Of a stretch of 64,000 bases of DNA, positions 1-11,395 are shown piece by piece. Location of the stretch: positions 13,741,343 through 13,805,342 of the forward strand of contig OX940867.1 in NCBI GenBank assembly GCA_954871525.1. The letters run 5' to 3'. The notes under the pieces are model-generated. The model had not been told where the DNA came from. It searched no databases and worked only from the letters and a program-made list of their open reading frames with translations. A program made the translations under genes and the position numbers. The first letter of the stretch is position 1, and every line of letters begins with the position of its first letter. This DNA is from Parietaria judaica (Eukaryota; Streptophyta; Magnoliopsida; Rosales; Urticaceae).

Positions 1-969
1 GGTCAACGACTGCAGCAACCATGCCCAGCGATGCGACAGATGCCAACGCCACGCCCCCTCCATCAATTGCCCCGCAGAACAGCTCTCGGCGATCTCGTCC
101 CGTATCCATTCATGAAATGGTCGATGGACATCGTCAGACCAATGCCCGTCGGAAGAAAGTAGAAGCGCTTCATGCTGGTAATCACAGACTTCTTCACCAA
201 GTGGACGGAAGCCGAATATTATGCCAATATTAGGGACGTCGATGTTGAAAATTACGTATGGAAGAACATCTTCACCCGATTTGGATTGCCGAGGGAGATC
301 ATCGCCGACAACAGGTCGCAGTTCATCTCCAGGCATTTCCGAAATTTTTGCAAGAGGTGGAGAGTCAAGCTAAATACTTCTACGCCCTGGTATCCGCAAG
401 GTAACGGGAATGCCGAAGCAGTCACCAGAACGATTGTCGACACTATAAAGAAAAGGCTCGACGAGAAAAAAGGACTATGGGCAGAAGAGTTGCCAGGAGT
501 GCAGTGGGCATACAGGACTACGCCTCACTCCACAATGGGGGAGTCTCCATTCGCCCTGGCATTCGGTGTCGAAGCAATGACCCCAGCAGAAGTGGGAATC
601 CTGAGTTTTCGACGAGCAACGGCCCCGCACGACGAAGAGGCGAACGGTGAAAGCCTGCGACACCACCTCGACCATATCGAAGAGAGGCGAGAGCAAGCAA
701 AGGCGCATGTGGCCAACTACCAAAACATCATCGCCCGACACTACAACATGAAGGTTCGGCCACGACGGTTCCAAGAAGGGGAACTGGTCCTCCGACGAGT
801 TTTCCAAAACACGGCGGAAGTCAACGCGGGCAAACTTGGTCAAAGCTGGGAGGGACCATACACAGTCACGAATATCGTCAAACCAGGTGTCTACGAGCTC
901 GAGGACTCTGAGGGCAAGAATGTAATACGCAGCTGGAATGTAAAGCACCTAAAGAAGTATTACCGGTGA
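1..969 (+). pseudogene. gypsy integrase, C-terminal part, frameshifted
   Basis: Integrase inserts retrotransposon cDNA into the host chromosome. The reading frame at 172-969 (ending TGA) carries the catalytic core: Asp in TDFFTKWTEAE, a second Asp in ADNRSQF (usually DNGSQF, so Gly is replaced by Arg beside the catalytic residue) and Glu in GNGNAEAV. The C-terminal chromatin-contact region ends in SWNVKHLKKYY. The upstream part (21-170, zinc-finger end and linker) is in another frame, so there is at least one indel between about 100 and 170. It aligns closely by eye with the integrase at 44764-45927. No start is given because the gene begins left of the window as part of pol. Confidence 0.85.
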
Positions 970-1090
970 CAAAGAAGATAGGATTTGTATGACGACGGTC
1001 GAGATCGTTAATGTATCCTTTGCATATAAATGACAAGAATATCTGTTCGGTAGATTGGCAACTCGAATTTTTCTTTTTTAACAGAGAGGC

Positions 1091-1385
1091 GCAATCCCTA
1101 AAATCTAAAGACGCAATGCCGAGGCGCGATGCCTAAAATCTAACGGTGCAATGCCGATGTGCGATTCTTGCAATCTAACGGCGCAATGCCGAGGCGCGAT
1201 GCCCAAAATCTAACGGCGCAATGCCGCGAGGAATCCTGGAAACTAACCGGAGGCCCCGAAACACCAGCGACGCCAGCAAATAAACGACGCAATGCCTATA
1301 ATCTAAATGGCTCAATGCCGTGGCGCAATGCCATAATCTAACGACGCAATGCCTATACTCTAACGGCACAACGCCGAGGCACGAC
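1091..1385 (+). repeat. 35-bp tandem repeat in the 3' region of Tat element 1
   Basis: Units begin at AATCTAA near 1102, 1137, 1172 and 1207, exactly 35 bp apart, with the core CGGCGCAATGCCGAGGCGCG. More diverged units continue to about 1385 with spacing disturbed near 1240-1290. Tandem repeats between integrase and 3' LTR are a recurring feature of Tat elements. Confidence 0.8.
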
Positions 1386-1566
1386 GACTAAGGATGTCAG
1401 GGTAATACCGAAGCCTGATGCCAACAAACACGACGCAACACTGCGGTGTGATGTCTACAAAGGTAAAATACAAGCATACCAAAATACGAAGACAGGATAG
1501 ATCGGCGCAAATATAGGGCGCGAGGCCTGGAGTTCAATAACACGATGCAAAGAATCAACGGACGAG

Positions 1567-1620
1567 ACCCCCACCCCCCTCCCCCCCAAAAAAAAAGGGA
1601 GGGGGGGGGGGGGAGGGAGG
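1567..1620. repeat. C-tract / A-tract / G-tract low-complexity block
   Basis: A run of mostly C is followed by about nine A and then a run of mostly G. The C and G arms are complementary, so the block can fold as a hairpin with the A run as loop, and the G arm could form a quadruplex. It lies between the tandem repeats and the 3' end of the antisense gene. Confidence 0.75.
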
Positions 1621-2023
1621 ATATATGCAAATTATCCGAATACAAGTAGTTCATGTTTTAATTCAAAAATCGCTACGAAGTTACAAAATCCAATCAGAAT
1701 ACAAGTGCTCCCAAAGACGAAAGCATCCACGGCATCACCCGCGGCATCGACGACGGTTGGCCCGACGAAGCCGACGGATAATATCATCTGCAAAAACTTC
1801 TATGAAAGCCAAGTGCTCTAGAACCTGGTCTGGAAACCACTCTCGCATACGGAGAGAAGGCATCAAAGGGATGTCGACAACTGACTTGCTTCCGCCTTGC
1901 AAGGAAAAAGTTGAGAAAGCAAGCAAAAAAGGGAGAGCACGATGCAAAGAAGCTACGTTCATTAATTCAAGGGGGGGCACTTGAACAATGAAGTTACAAA
2001 ATAAGAGGTCGAGGCCCAAAATC

Positions 2024-4919
2024 CTATACCACGAAATCAACGGCCTCTACCATATCTTGCACAAAGCCTTGAGACGGGTCGGGTGTCTCTCGTCCCTCAA
2101 TCTGAGAAGGCTGGGCCGAAGCAGACGGAGCTCCCCGATCTTCAACCGGAGCAAGTTCGGTTCGCTCCTCAACCGGTGCAGACAACGCCTCCCGCTCCTC
2201 GGCTTGATCCGGGGCTGATGTCAATGCCCGATGCTTCTGAAGCGCAGTCGAATGGAGGACAGGGTTGGAACCAAACTCGCCTTGCAGCGCAGAAGCGAGA
2301 GAGGTGTCGCCCAAATCTAGCATCGCCAGCTGCCGGTCGTCGACGGTCGGAGGGTCGTTCGAAGATAAAGGGGGAGAATTGGGGTCCTCGGTAGCCCTCC
2401 GTTCCAGCTTCTTCACCTCGGCTGTGTACTTCTCGCGGAGAGCGTGCCACCTCGGGAGTCAGGCTCTAAGATCCTCTACCGTCGCTTCAGTAGGAAGGCC
2501 TTCGACCAAAAGAATGTTGACCCGGTAATCGGTAAGGAGGCGATGGGTGTCGACGGACTCATCGAGAGCCTCAAACCTCCCCCGCAAGTGGTCAAGCTTG
2601 ACCAAAGCGTTCTGAAACAAACCCAAGCGAGCGTGCTTCTCTTCGACCACTTCCGCCGTCGCCAAATCCCGCTCCTCGGTGACAGTGCTGAGCACGGACT
2701 CCGTCTGCTGAAGCTGGTGGAAGAGCTCTTTGACTCGAAACACGAGGTCATCCTCTTCGGGAGGTGACAACTCTGCGGCCTCGGCAACTTGGGAAAGGCG
2801 GCCGGACGTGACTCGGAGGGACTCCCCGAGTTTCTCATCGATGAGGCGATAACGTTTTCGCTCCTCGGTGAGCTGGTCCTCGCCAACAACGACAAGTCGC
2901 TCCTGTTCCTTGAGCTTGGCCTCAGTCGATCACCGGAGCGAAGTCTCGGACTCGACCTTGAAGTTTGACTCCCCCAGTGAGGCCGTCGCCGCCCTCAACG
3001 GTGCGTTCAGCTCGTAAATCTCATCGCGAGCCTCACGCTCGTTGAAGATTGCCAAGCCAAAGTGACGCTCAGCTTCGGTAAGCTTCGTCCCAAGCTCGAC
3101 TCTCTCCTTCTCGACCTCCCGCTCGGCCTTGAGCACGGAGATCAGCATGTCGTTCGCACGAGCGATGCTTTGGAGGACGCTCCCGACGAAGGTGGGATAG
3201 CCCACAAGCTCGTCGAAAGGGTCCACGCTGGGGTGGGCGTCGGGAAATACCATGGTTAAACCCCCATAGGCGGGAACCGAGTAAGCCTCCCAGTCCTTCA
3301 AGGTTAAGTCGCCGAAAGGGATAGAAGGGAAAGACGCAGGGGCACGAGAGGATGACGCCACCTTGGTCAGCGGCGACATCCGAGGGCAGGCGGAGAACCC
3401 TGAGGAAGAGGAGTGAGAAGATCGAGACCCCAACGGAAGGGTCAGAATACCCCGAGGAACCGTCTCGGTTGCAGAGGTCGTCGGCGCAGGTGGCTTCGGT
3501 AGTAGGGAGCCCGGTAGAAGCATCGGCGGCCGGGGATGCGGATGTCTTGACAGCCGCGTGAACCGAAGGAGGGCGCTAGGGTTCCGTCGAAGGATCACCC
3601 CCTTCGATCCCGGCGACGGAAGAAGGGGCGACTGCGATGTCGACATGCGCGAGTAAGGAGGCCGGAAGAGAAGAAGAATTGCCAGTAAGTGTCGGGGGGG
3701 GGGGGGGGGCTCTCTTGCACCGGCGAGGGCATCGCATAAAGGACGATGGCGTCGACGTCCCCCTGCGGAGTGGGTACATCCCGCGCTCCTGCGGTCAGAG
3801 GCTCGGCTACCGGAGACCGAGAGAGAGGCTCGAAGCCCTCGTTCGATGCCGAAGGAGGAGGTACCCTCGGTCGGGTGGCGACTGGGGAAACAGGGTCGAT
3901 AAAATCGACCGTCTCCCTCCGAACGGGGGCGGGTTTTCATCACCACTTTGGTAGGCGGACGACTGAGCGGCCGCCCGGGACGACTCGACGGTGGTGGATT
4001 TCGCAGAGAGGGTGGTGTTTTTAGACCTCATCGGAGCAGGGGCCTCGTGCGGCTCCTCGGCTAGTCGTTTGACCGATGAATCCCGCGCCGGAGGAGAGTC
4101 ACCCTCGGCGAAGGAATCTACGAAGTCCACTCTGGGCTTCTTGATCTTCTTCGCCGCCTTAAGACTCGGCACCGATGGATCCTCGGGCACGAATTCGCGA
4201 GAGAATCCCGCCGGGAGAAGTGACGCTGGGTGAGGACCGCAGATCATCACCTCCTGGAACACGCCGGACCGACGAATCCTGTCCTCGGTGAAGTCACTGG
4301 CACAATCCCGCTTGGGGTTGGCCAGAAGAGCTCGACGCAACCGCTGGAAGCGCTCGTTATCGCCGCTGGGGATGAATTTCGGGACGTCGGTGACCCACTC
4401 CCGGGGAAGATCTGCGTGGTGAGGACCGAAGGTACGGGCGTTGACCCGTACGAAGAAGTACTTATACTCCCACAGGGGCTCCTTGCTCGGCGTGTTCAGC
4501 AGGACGTGGTCCTTATGCCGATGCGTCAGCATAAACTTGCCAAGGTTGCGGGGATTCGGAATGACGTTGAAGAGACGCATTGAATCCTCTAGGGTGATCT
4601 CCACCCCTTCTTCGCGAGCGATGACCAAAGTACTCAGTAGAAGGCGAAGCACGTTGGGCCCCACCTGAGTGATAGGGAGCTTGAAGGCATAGAGGAAGGC
4701 CAGCATGACGTTAGGCATCGGGAGATGGAGACAACCGTGCCGGAAGAAGGCCTCATAGAGGAAGATGTAGCCCTAAGGGGGTTTATCGGCCAACTCGCCG
4801 GCTTCTGGAAGCCTGGCGTAAACATTCTCTCGGAAGTACTTGCGCTTTACAAGTTCAAATGCCGCCTCCTTCAAGATGGAGGGCGGAGATTTGGTCGCAA
4901 AAAATTTCCCAGGCACCAT
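2024..4919 (-). pseudogene. antisense extra gene of a Tat element (gypsy-type 'Transposase_28'-like protein), broken
   Basis: Coding signal runs opposite to pol. The N-terminal part matches by eye the plant domain named putative gypsy-type transposon (PF04195). The frame from an ATG at 4919 runs past RENVYARLPEAGELADKPP to a TAG (4773-4775). The same frame continues with GYIFLYEAFFRHGCLHLP and MPNVMLAFLYAFKLPITQVG down to 3807. The C-terminal part, rich in Lys/Glu and probably coiled coil, lies in another frame in three stretches (3946-2930, 2770-2459, 2416-2024) separated by stops. A G run (about 3696-3710) falls inside and may be the site of slippage. Such antisense ORFs are known between pol and the 3' LTR in Tat elements; their function is unknown. 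The upstream frame opens with TTG at 5024, so ATG 4919 was preferred. Confidence 0.7.
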
Positions 4920-5024
4920 GACGTCGCCGCAAGAGGGAATGGTGGTCGGAAAAATAAAAGGGGAAAGGATATGGTGGCAAGGAGAATCTAGAAAGAAGAG
5001 CAGGAAGATAACAGGGAGAAGCAA

Positions 5025-5300
5025 ATGGAGGAGACACGATCGAAGAAGCCCTTATAAAGAGAATCGAAGCGAGGGGAAAAAGAAGAGGCACGAATCGATC
5101 CAACGGTCCAAAAATAAGGGGGTTCGAAAAGCAACGGTTAGGATGAAGGAGCCGTTGCGTATCCCAAAGGAACTCGAGTGCAAGCAGTGCATATTAATGA
5201 GAAGAGACGCTTCGTCTGCCCGAGATACACGTAGCCTGGGGAATAAATGCTGGTGGACCCTAGTGTCAGAAATTGTTGGGAGACCAGGGCGACCCTAGCG
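5025..5300. other. leader side of the antisense gene, no gene seen
   Basis: Purine-rich on the plus strand, with no convincing coding frame. By position it could hold the promoter and 5' leader of the antisense gene, but no clear TATA box was identified. Confidence 0.4.
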
Positions 5301-5590
5301 AGACTAAAGTCGACGATGCGTGGGATCGACGATTCCAGACCCGAAGGTACCCTGAACCGACCAATCCAGATGCGGTGACACCCGGAGCCGATGGTCTCTA
5401 GAGCCGGCTACCCTAGAACCAACGGCTCCCAGAGTCGGCGACTCCGGAGCCGACGGTTCCCAAGGCCGACGACTCCAGGGCCGACCATCCCCGAAGCCGG
5501 CGGTTCCCAGAGGTGACGACTTCAGAGCCGACAATTCCCATAATCGACAATGTTCGGAGTCGACGATTCTTAACCCCATGGTTCCTAGAA
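5300..5590 (+). repeat. degenerate short repeats around GCCGACGATTCC
   Basis: Motifs such as GAGCCGACGGTTCC, GGCCGACGACTCC and GAGTCGACGATTCT recur roughly every 20-22 bases. Related TCGACGATGCCC motifs recur inside the LTR at about 5840-5960. This looks like an old, diverged tandem array in the 3' region of the element. Confidence 0.6.
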
Positions 5591-5662
5591 TAGCTAACCA
5601 AGCGTAGTCGGCAGGAAGGCTGTGTATCGTGACGAAAGAGAACGAGGAGCAAAGTCGGATCC

Positions 5663-5707
5663 TCATTTTATCAAGTGTTAAAACACTGGACAAAATGAGG
5701 GACTAAC
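5663..5707 (+). promoter_or_regulatory. hairpin plus polypurine tract, Tat element 1
   Basis: AAAATGAGGGA lies just before the LTR start TGTTAAGG and is the likely primer site for plus-strand DNA synthesis. Directly upstream is AGTGTTAAAACACT, which folds into a 6-bp stem. The Tat element at 39136 has the same arrangement with another stem sequence. Confidence 0.6.
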
Positions 5708-6230
5708 TGTTAAGGTTGGATCCCTCCCGATACTAGGAAGTCTCCTTTTCGGGGGATAGTCGGCGTGAGGTATCGGCGACTTCTGGATTCAGTGACACTC
5801 GGCGTGCCCGACACCTAAGGACCGCGACGGGAGGAGTCGACGATGGTCGGGCCTAGGGCTCCCCGGGTGGCGACGCCCGAGTCGACGATGCCCCGAATTG
5901 ACGACGCCATGGGTCGACGACATCCCGAATAGACGACGTCCTAATCGGCGATGCCCTGGATCAGAAACACGGAAGACTAAAGACACCGAAATCGAGAAAG
6001 ATAACTCATGATGATGAGTCAGGCTGCGAAAGACAGCTGATTGAAGGGATGATGAGTCTGAAAATTTTGATGTTTACACAAATAAGATCGTGAATATACT
6101 AGAAATTCCTTCTGGAACACCATTCAAAAGTGCATTTTTAATCGTAAAACGAGAAGAACCGAACCTTTTTATCAAAAAACAGGAGGGAAACCTCTTGTGA
6201 TTGTTGAGGGTACGAAACACGCTCAACAGG
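5708..6230 (+). repeat. 3' LTR of Tat element 1, right end unresolved
   Basis: It starts TGTTAAGG right after the polypurine tract. The first 250 bases are GC-rich with TCGACGATG-type repeats; after about 5990 the sequence becomes AT-richer and the end is not recognisable. No second LTR of this family is in the window for comparison. Confidence 0.55.
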
Positions 6231-6777
6231 TGTGAGCTTAAGCTTGACTTAGTCCGGATGACGACCAGAACCCAGGACGGGCAGAAACACTTGCGAGGAG
6301 TCAGCCCGGGTACCGACCAGAACAGAAGACGGACAGCTGTTCAGCCCAGCTCGGGTGAACACGAGTAAAACGTCCGGACAGAAGGCAAGCCCGGCCAGAG
6401 GCAGACGAGCAGGCCAGCTCGGGGACAGAGAGACTGTCCGGGCAGGAAAAGGAAACTCTACCCAGAAAGGAAGACGCGTAACTTGAGGAGCAAGTAAATC
6501 AAGTCAAAGATTCGGCGAGATTATTTAGGGTAGTTTCCTGATTTTGTGCGATTTGGGTAGCTAGGGTTTCGCCTATGTGAGGCTATAAATATACCTAGCA
6601 TGTACACTTTGTATAGTGTGTTGAGTCCATTAGAATTTCGAGTTTATCTTCTTGTATTGCCTTCGATTATTAATCAAGAGAATTTCTTCTCCCAAAAGTT
6701 TGTGTCCTTTATTTTTCTGTTCGATTTCTTTTGGTGTTATTCGTGTTCTTTGCATATCCGTGAATTGGGATCCAACA
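6231..6777 (+). repeat. 5' LTR, copia element A
   Basis: Begins TGTGAGCTTAAGC and ends GGGATCCAACA. A TATA box (TATAAAT, 6584-6590) marks the probable U3 promoter. It ends two bases before the primer site. Confidence 0.95.
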
Positions 6778-6779
6778 AG

Positions 6780-6791
6780 TGGTATCAGAGC
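6780..6791 (+). other. primer binding site, initiator Met tRNA
   Basis: TGGTATCAGAGC directly behind the 5' LTR is the usual site at which initiator Met tRNA primes minus-strand DNA in copia elements. Confidence 0.95.
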
Positions 6792-6805
6792 CTCAATCGA
6801 AGAAC

Positions 6806-9800
6806 ATGTCTTCATCATCAGAGTCACCGATCGACAGAGCTTTGGTTGCGCAGAAATCAGACTCCAGAGAAGGCACAGTTACACTCCATTACCCCATGCT
6901 CACGAAGAGCAATTACGCCGTGTGGGCGTTGAAGATGAGGGTGAATCTGCAGGCGCAGGGAGTATGGGAGGCCGTAGAGAACGGCGGTCTCAAAGGACGC
7001 AAGGAAAGAATGGCTCTAGCCGCAGTTCCGGAAGATGTTCTTCTCATGCTTGCCGAGAAAGATTCCGCGAAGGAAGCATGGAAAACTCTTCAGACCATGC
7101 ACATGGGCGCAGATCGCGTCAAGGAAGCAAAGGTCCAGACCTTGAAGAGTGAGTTTGAGGTCATGAGGATGAGGGAGAGCGAATCAATTGATGATTTCGC
7201 TATGCGGCTCACGTCCATTGTGACCGGCATACGCTCGCTGGGAGACAAGGTGGAGGAGACCACCTTCGTTAAGAAATTCCTCCGAGCAGTGCCTCACAGG
7301 TACATGCAGATCGTGACATCGATAGAGCAGTTCGGCGATCTCAAGACCATGTCGGTCGAGGAGGTTGTTGGTCGCCTAAAAGCCCACGAGGAGAGACTCC
7401 GGGGTTACGGTGACAGAGAAGAGGACAAGAACCTCCTGCTCACGCATGAAGAATGGACGGCCAGACAGCGGAAAACCGGGGGAGTCGAGTTTTCTACAAG
7501 ACCCTCAGGTCGGAACAGCTTTGGTGGAGAAGTCCGAGGACGCGGACAGGGTCGTGGACGGGGTCGAGGTCGGGACATGCGAGGTCGCGGCAGTGGATCT
7601 ACCCGTCAGGAAGGCACGACCAGGAGAGACAAGAGCACAGTGAAGTGCTACAATTGTCAGAAGCTTGGGCACTTTGCATCTGAGTGCCGGACCAGGAACC
7701 AGGGCGAAGAGGCGAATCTAGCGAGATTCCCAGACGACCAGCCAGCATTATTGTTTGCCGAACAGGAAACGCACCTGGACGAACAGAATGGCGAGTGTGA
7801 CGCCAAGGCCCGGGCAGAAGTGATCAGTGTGCCGATCAGCCCAGAGGCCGAGCAGACCTGTCCGGAGGAGACCAGCGAGAAGGTTTTCCTCATCGAGGAT
7901 AAGGTTATTGCAAACCTCCTCGTACACGGAGAGAAGAAGGTCAATACCGACATATGGTACTTAGACAACGGAGCTAGCAACCACATGACTAGGGACCGAG
8001 CTAAGTTTGAAAAGCTCGATGAGAAGATCACGGGTAGCGTGAAATTCGGCGACGGATCAGTCGTAGAGATCAGAGGCAGAGGGTCGATCCTGTTCGAGTG
8101 CAAGAATGGCGACCAGCGTCTGATGACCCAGGTGTATTTCATCCCGAAGTTGAAAAGCAACATCATCAGTCTAGGACAGATGACTGAGATCGGGAACACG
8201 GTGTTGCTGCAAGGGTCCTACCTGAAGATGTGGACCAAGGAAGGAGAGCTGTTGATGAAGGTGGAGCGAACACCCAACAGACTCTACAAGATTCTCCTGA
8301 AGACATGCCAGCCCGTCTGTCTTATGGCATCGATGGCAGACCCGGCTTGGCTATGGCACGCACGGCTCGGACACGTGAATTTTCATGCGCTCAAGATGAT
8401 GGGCGAGAAGAAGATGGCCTTCGGGGTTCCCAAGATAGAACACCCCGACCAGCTATGTGAATGCTGCATGATCGCAAAGCAGGCGAGGATACCGTTTCCG
8501 ATTAAGGCCAGGTTCCGACCAGAGAAACCCTTACAGTTGGTGCACGCAGATCTATGTGGTCCAGTCACCCCAGCAACTTTGGCAGGTAACAAGTACTTTC
8601 TTTTACTTTTTGATGATTACAGTCGCTGGATGTGGGTTTATATGCTTAAGGAGAAAAATGGAGCCTTTGAGGTCTTCAAGAAGTTCAAGAAGATTGTGGA
8701 GAATGGCTCGGTGCACAGGTTAAAGGTCTTGCGTACAGACCGAGGAGGAGAATTCACTTCCCAGCAGTTCGGAGAGTTCTGCGACCAGGAAGGAGTTCAA
8801 CGTCACCTGTCTGCACCCCACACGCCCCAGCAGAATGGCGTAGTGGAAAGGAGAAACCGAACTGTGATGAACACAGCGAGGAGCTTGCTCAAGAGCATGC
8901 AAGTTCCAGCCCGGTTTTGGGCAGAAGCAGTAAGACATGCGGTCTACCTGCTTAATCGTTTGCCGACCAAAGCGCTAGGAGAGCGTACCCCCTACCAGGC
9001 GTGGAAAGGGAAGAAACCCCACTTAGAACACTTGAAAGTGTTCAGATGCACCGCACACGTGAAGATTGCGGGGCCACATCTCAAGAAGTTGGATGACCGG
9101 AGTCAGAAGATGATGTACCTTGGCGTTGAAGAAGGAAGCAAGGCACACAGACTCTACGATCCACGACGCGGCAGACTCCAAGTGAGCAGAGATGCTGTGT
9201 TCGAAGAGGAGATGAAGTGGGATTGGCGCGACGAGAAGGGAGAACCCGAGCAGAACTCAGTGGAGTTCATTGTCGAAGACGACCAGGATGTTGCCGAGCA
9301 AGAGAAGCCCGGAACACCCAGCTCGGGAACAGTCTTGCCAGAAACGAGGGAACCCAGCCCGGGAGAGAATAGCCCGGATACACCCAGGACACCAAGTCCG
9401 AGCAGGACCAGCCCGTCCAGCTCGGGAGATTCCTCCATAAAAGACGGCCCAAGAGGATTCCGACCTCTAGCAGACGTCTACGATCAGACTCAAGAAGTGG
9501 AGATGAGCCTGGAGGAACTTTCTTTGTTGTGTGCAGAAGAACCAGCCAATTACCAGGAGGCAGCAGCCGAGCAGGAGTGGCAGGAAGCAATGAAGAAGGA
9601 GATGGAGTCCATTGAGAAGAACAGGACATGGGAGCTTACCGACCTGCCCAAAGGTCATAATCCCATCGGCCTGAAGTGGGTGTTTAAGCTGAAGAAGGAC
9701 GATGAGGGGAATGTCCTTAAGCACAAGGCAAGGCTGGTAGCTAAAGGCTACGTGCAGAGGAAAGGCATAGAATTTGAAGAAGTCTTTGCTCCAGTAGCAA

Positions 9801-11395
9801 GACTGGACACGATCAGACTCATCCTAGCCCTAGCAGCTCATCGAGGTTGGGAAATTCACCATCTGGATGTCAAATCGGCATTCCTAAACGGTGACCTCGA
9901 AGAAGAAGTGTACGTCAAGCAACCAGAGGGGTTCGGCATCACGGGCAAGGAGCAGAAGGTGTACAAGCTATCCAAGGCCTTATACGGGTTAAAACAAGCA
10001 CCAAGAGCGTGGAACATCCGCCTGTACAAGAGCTTGAAGAATCTTGGATTCACAAAGTGCTTGAGCGAGCAGGCAGTCTACACCAGGAGTACCGGGCAGG
10101 AAACTCTGATCGTGGGAGTGTATGTGGACGACCTGATCGTCACAGGATCCAGCGCAGGAGGCGTAGATGGGTTCAAGCAGTAGATGATGGCCGAATTCGA
10201 GATGAGTGACCTCGGATTACTTTCTTACTACCTTGGTCTCGAGGTGGAACAGAAGAAGGACTGCATTACGCTGAAGCAGTCGGCCTACGCGAAGAAGATC
10301 CTTAAACAGTTCGAGATGGCGGACTGTAACTCGAGCAAGTACCCTATGGAGGCGAAGCTGCAGCTCGGGAAGGATGCTGAAGGGAGAAGAGTGGATCCCA
10401 CGGAGTACAGACGCATGATCGGGTGCCTATGGTATCTCACCCACACCCGACCAGACATCTCACACGCAGTCGGGATAGTCAGTCGATACATGGAGAAGCC
10501 CACAAGTGCACACCAGCAGGCGGTGAAGCACATCTTGCGATACGTGAAGGGCACGACAGACTACGGGATCCAGTACAACAGAGGAAGTGGAGCGGAAGTA
10601 CTAGTCGGCTTTACGGACAGTGATCTGGCCGGTGATATCGATGACAAGAAGAGTACCGGAGGGATGGCGTTCTACCTCAACGGAAACCTGATCACCTGGC
10701 AGTCTCAAAAGCAGCAGACAGTAGCTCTATCCTCGTGTGAAGCAGAGTTCATGGCGGTAACCGCAGCAGCATGTCAGGCTATGTGGTTGAAAGGGCTACT
10801 CAGTGAGATGACGCGTTCCGAGCAGAAAATACCAACTCTCTACGTGGACAACAAGTCTGCAATTCCGTTGATGAAGAATCCAGTGTTCCATGGACGGAGC
10901 AAACACATTGACACGAAGTTTCACTACATTCGTGAGTGTGTGGAAAAGCGAGAGATCATCGTAGAGTTCGTCAACACGAGGGAGCAACGGGCAGACATTC
11001 TTACTAAGGCTCTAGGGAGAGTCAAGTTCGAAGAGATGAGAGAGTTGCTCGGAGTGAAGAGAGTGGAAGCAAGTCAAGCTTACGGGGGAGAATGTGAGCT
11101 TAAGCTTGACTTAGTCCGGATGACGACCAGAACCCAGGACGGGCAGAAACACTTGCGAGGAGTCAGCCCGGGTACCGACCAGAACAGAAGACGGACAGCT
11201 GTTCAGCCCAGCTCGGGTGAACACGAGCAAAACGTCCGGACAGAAGGCAAGCCCGGCCAGAGGCAGACGAGCAGGCCAGCTCGGGGACAGAGAGACTGTC
11301 CGGGCAGGAAAAGGAAACTCTACCCAGAAAGGAAGACGCGTAACTTGAGGAGCAAGCAAATCAAGTCAAAGATTCGGCGAGATTATTTAGGGTAG
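6806..11395 (+). pseudogene. copia gag-pol polyprotein with one in-frame TAG
   Basis: Start ATG at 6806 (the frame opens earlier but only with GTG). Gag comes first, with a CCHC knuckle from residue 281 ([14 protein letters not shown]) after an Arg/Gly-rich stretch. Then come the aspartic protease (LDNGAS, Asp 387), the HHCC integrase N-terminus ([10 protein letters not shown]), the integrase core (first Asp about residue 582, then RTDRGGEF and a Glu in VVERRN), and RT with YVDD at 1106-1109. Codon 1126 is TAG (10181-10183). The frame then continues unbroken through the rest of RT and RNase H (TDSDLAGD, SSCEAEF, SKHIDTKFH) to 11395, about 300 bases inside the 3' LTR. The related element at 16562-17053 has CAG where this one has TAG, so one C-to-T change explains the stop. 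Unless it is read through, RNase H is not made. Confidence 0.93.

Larger units (their letters stand above)
1..6230 (+). mobile_element. Ty3/gypsy Tat-lineage element 1, 3' part only
   Basis: This is the 3' half of an LTR retrotransposon whose 5' part lies left of the window. In order: end of the integrase, a 3' untranslated region with 35-bp tandem repeats, an antisense gene, a second repeat-rich stretch, a polypurine tract, and the start of the 3' LTR (TGTTAAGG at 5708). Integrase type, antisense gene and repeat-rich 3' region together are known for the Tat lineage. The same PPT and LTR-start motif occurs in the complete Tat element at 39136-47512, but the rest of the LTR differs, so it is another family. 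Copia element A (6231) cuts into or just behind its LTR, so its right end is unresolved. Confidence 0.8.

Noticed and set aside
475..948. Minus-strand open frame of 157 codons across the integrase
   Set aside because: Shadow of the plus-strand integrase; no domain of its own.
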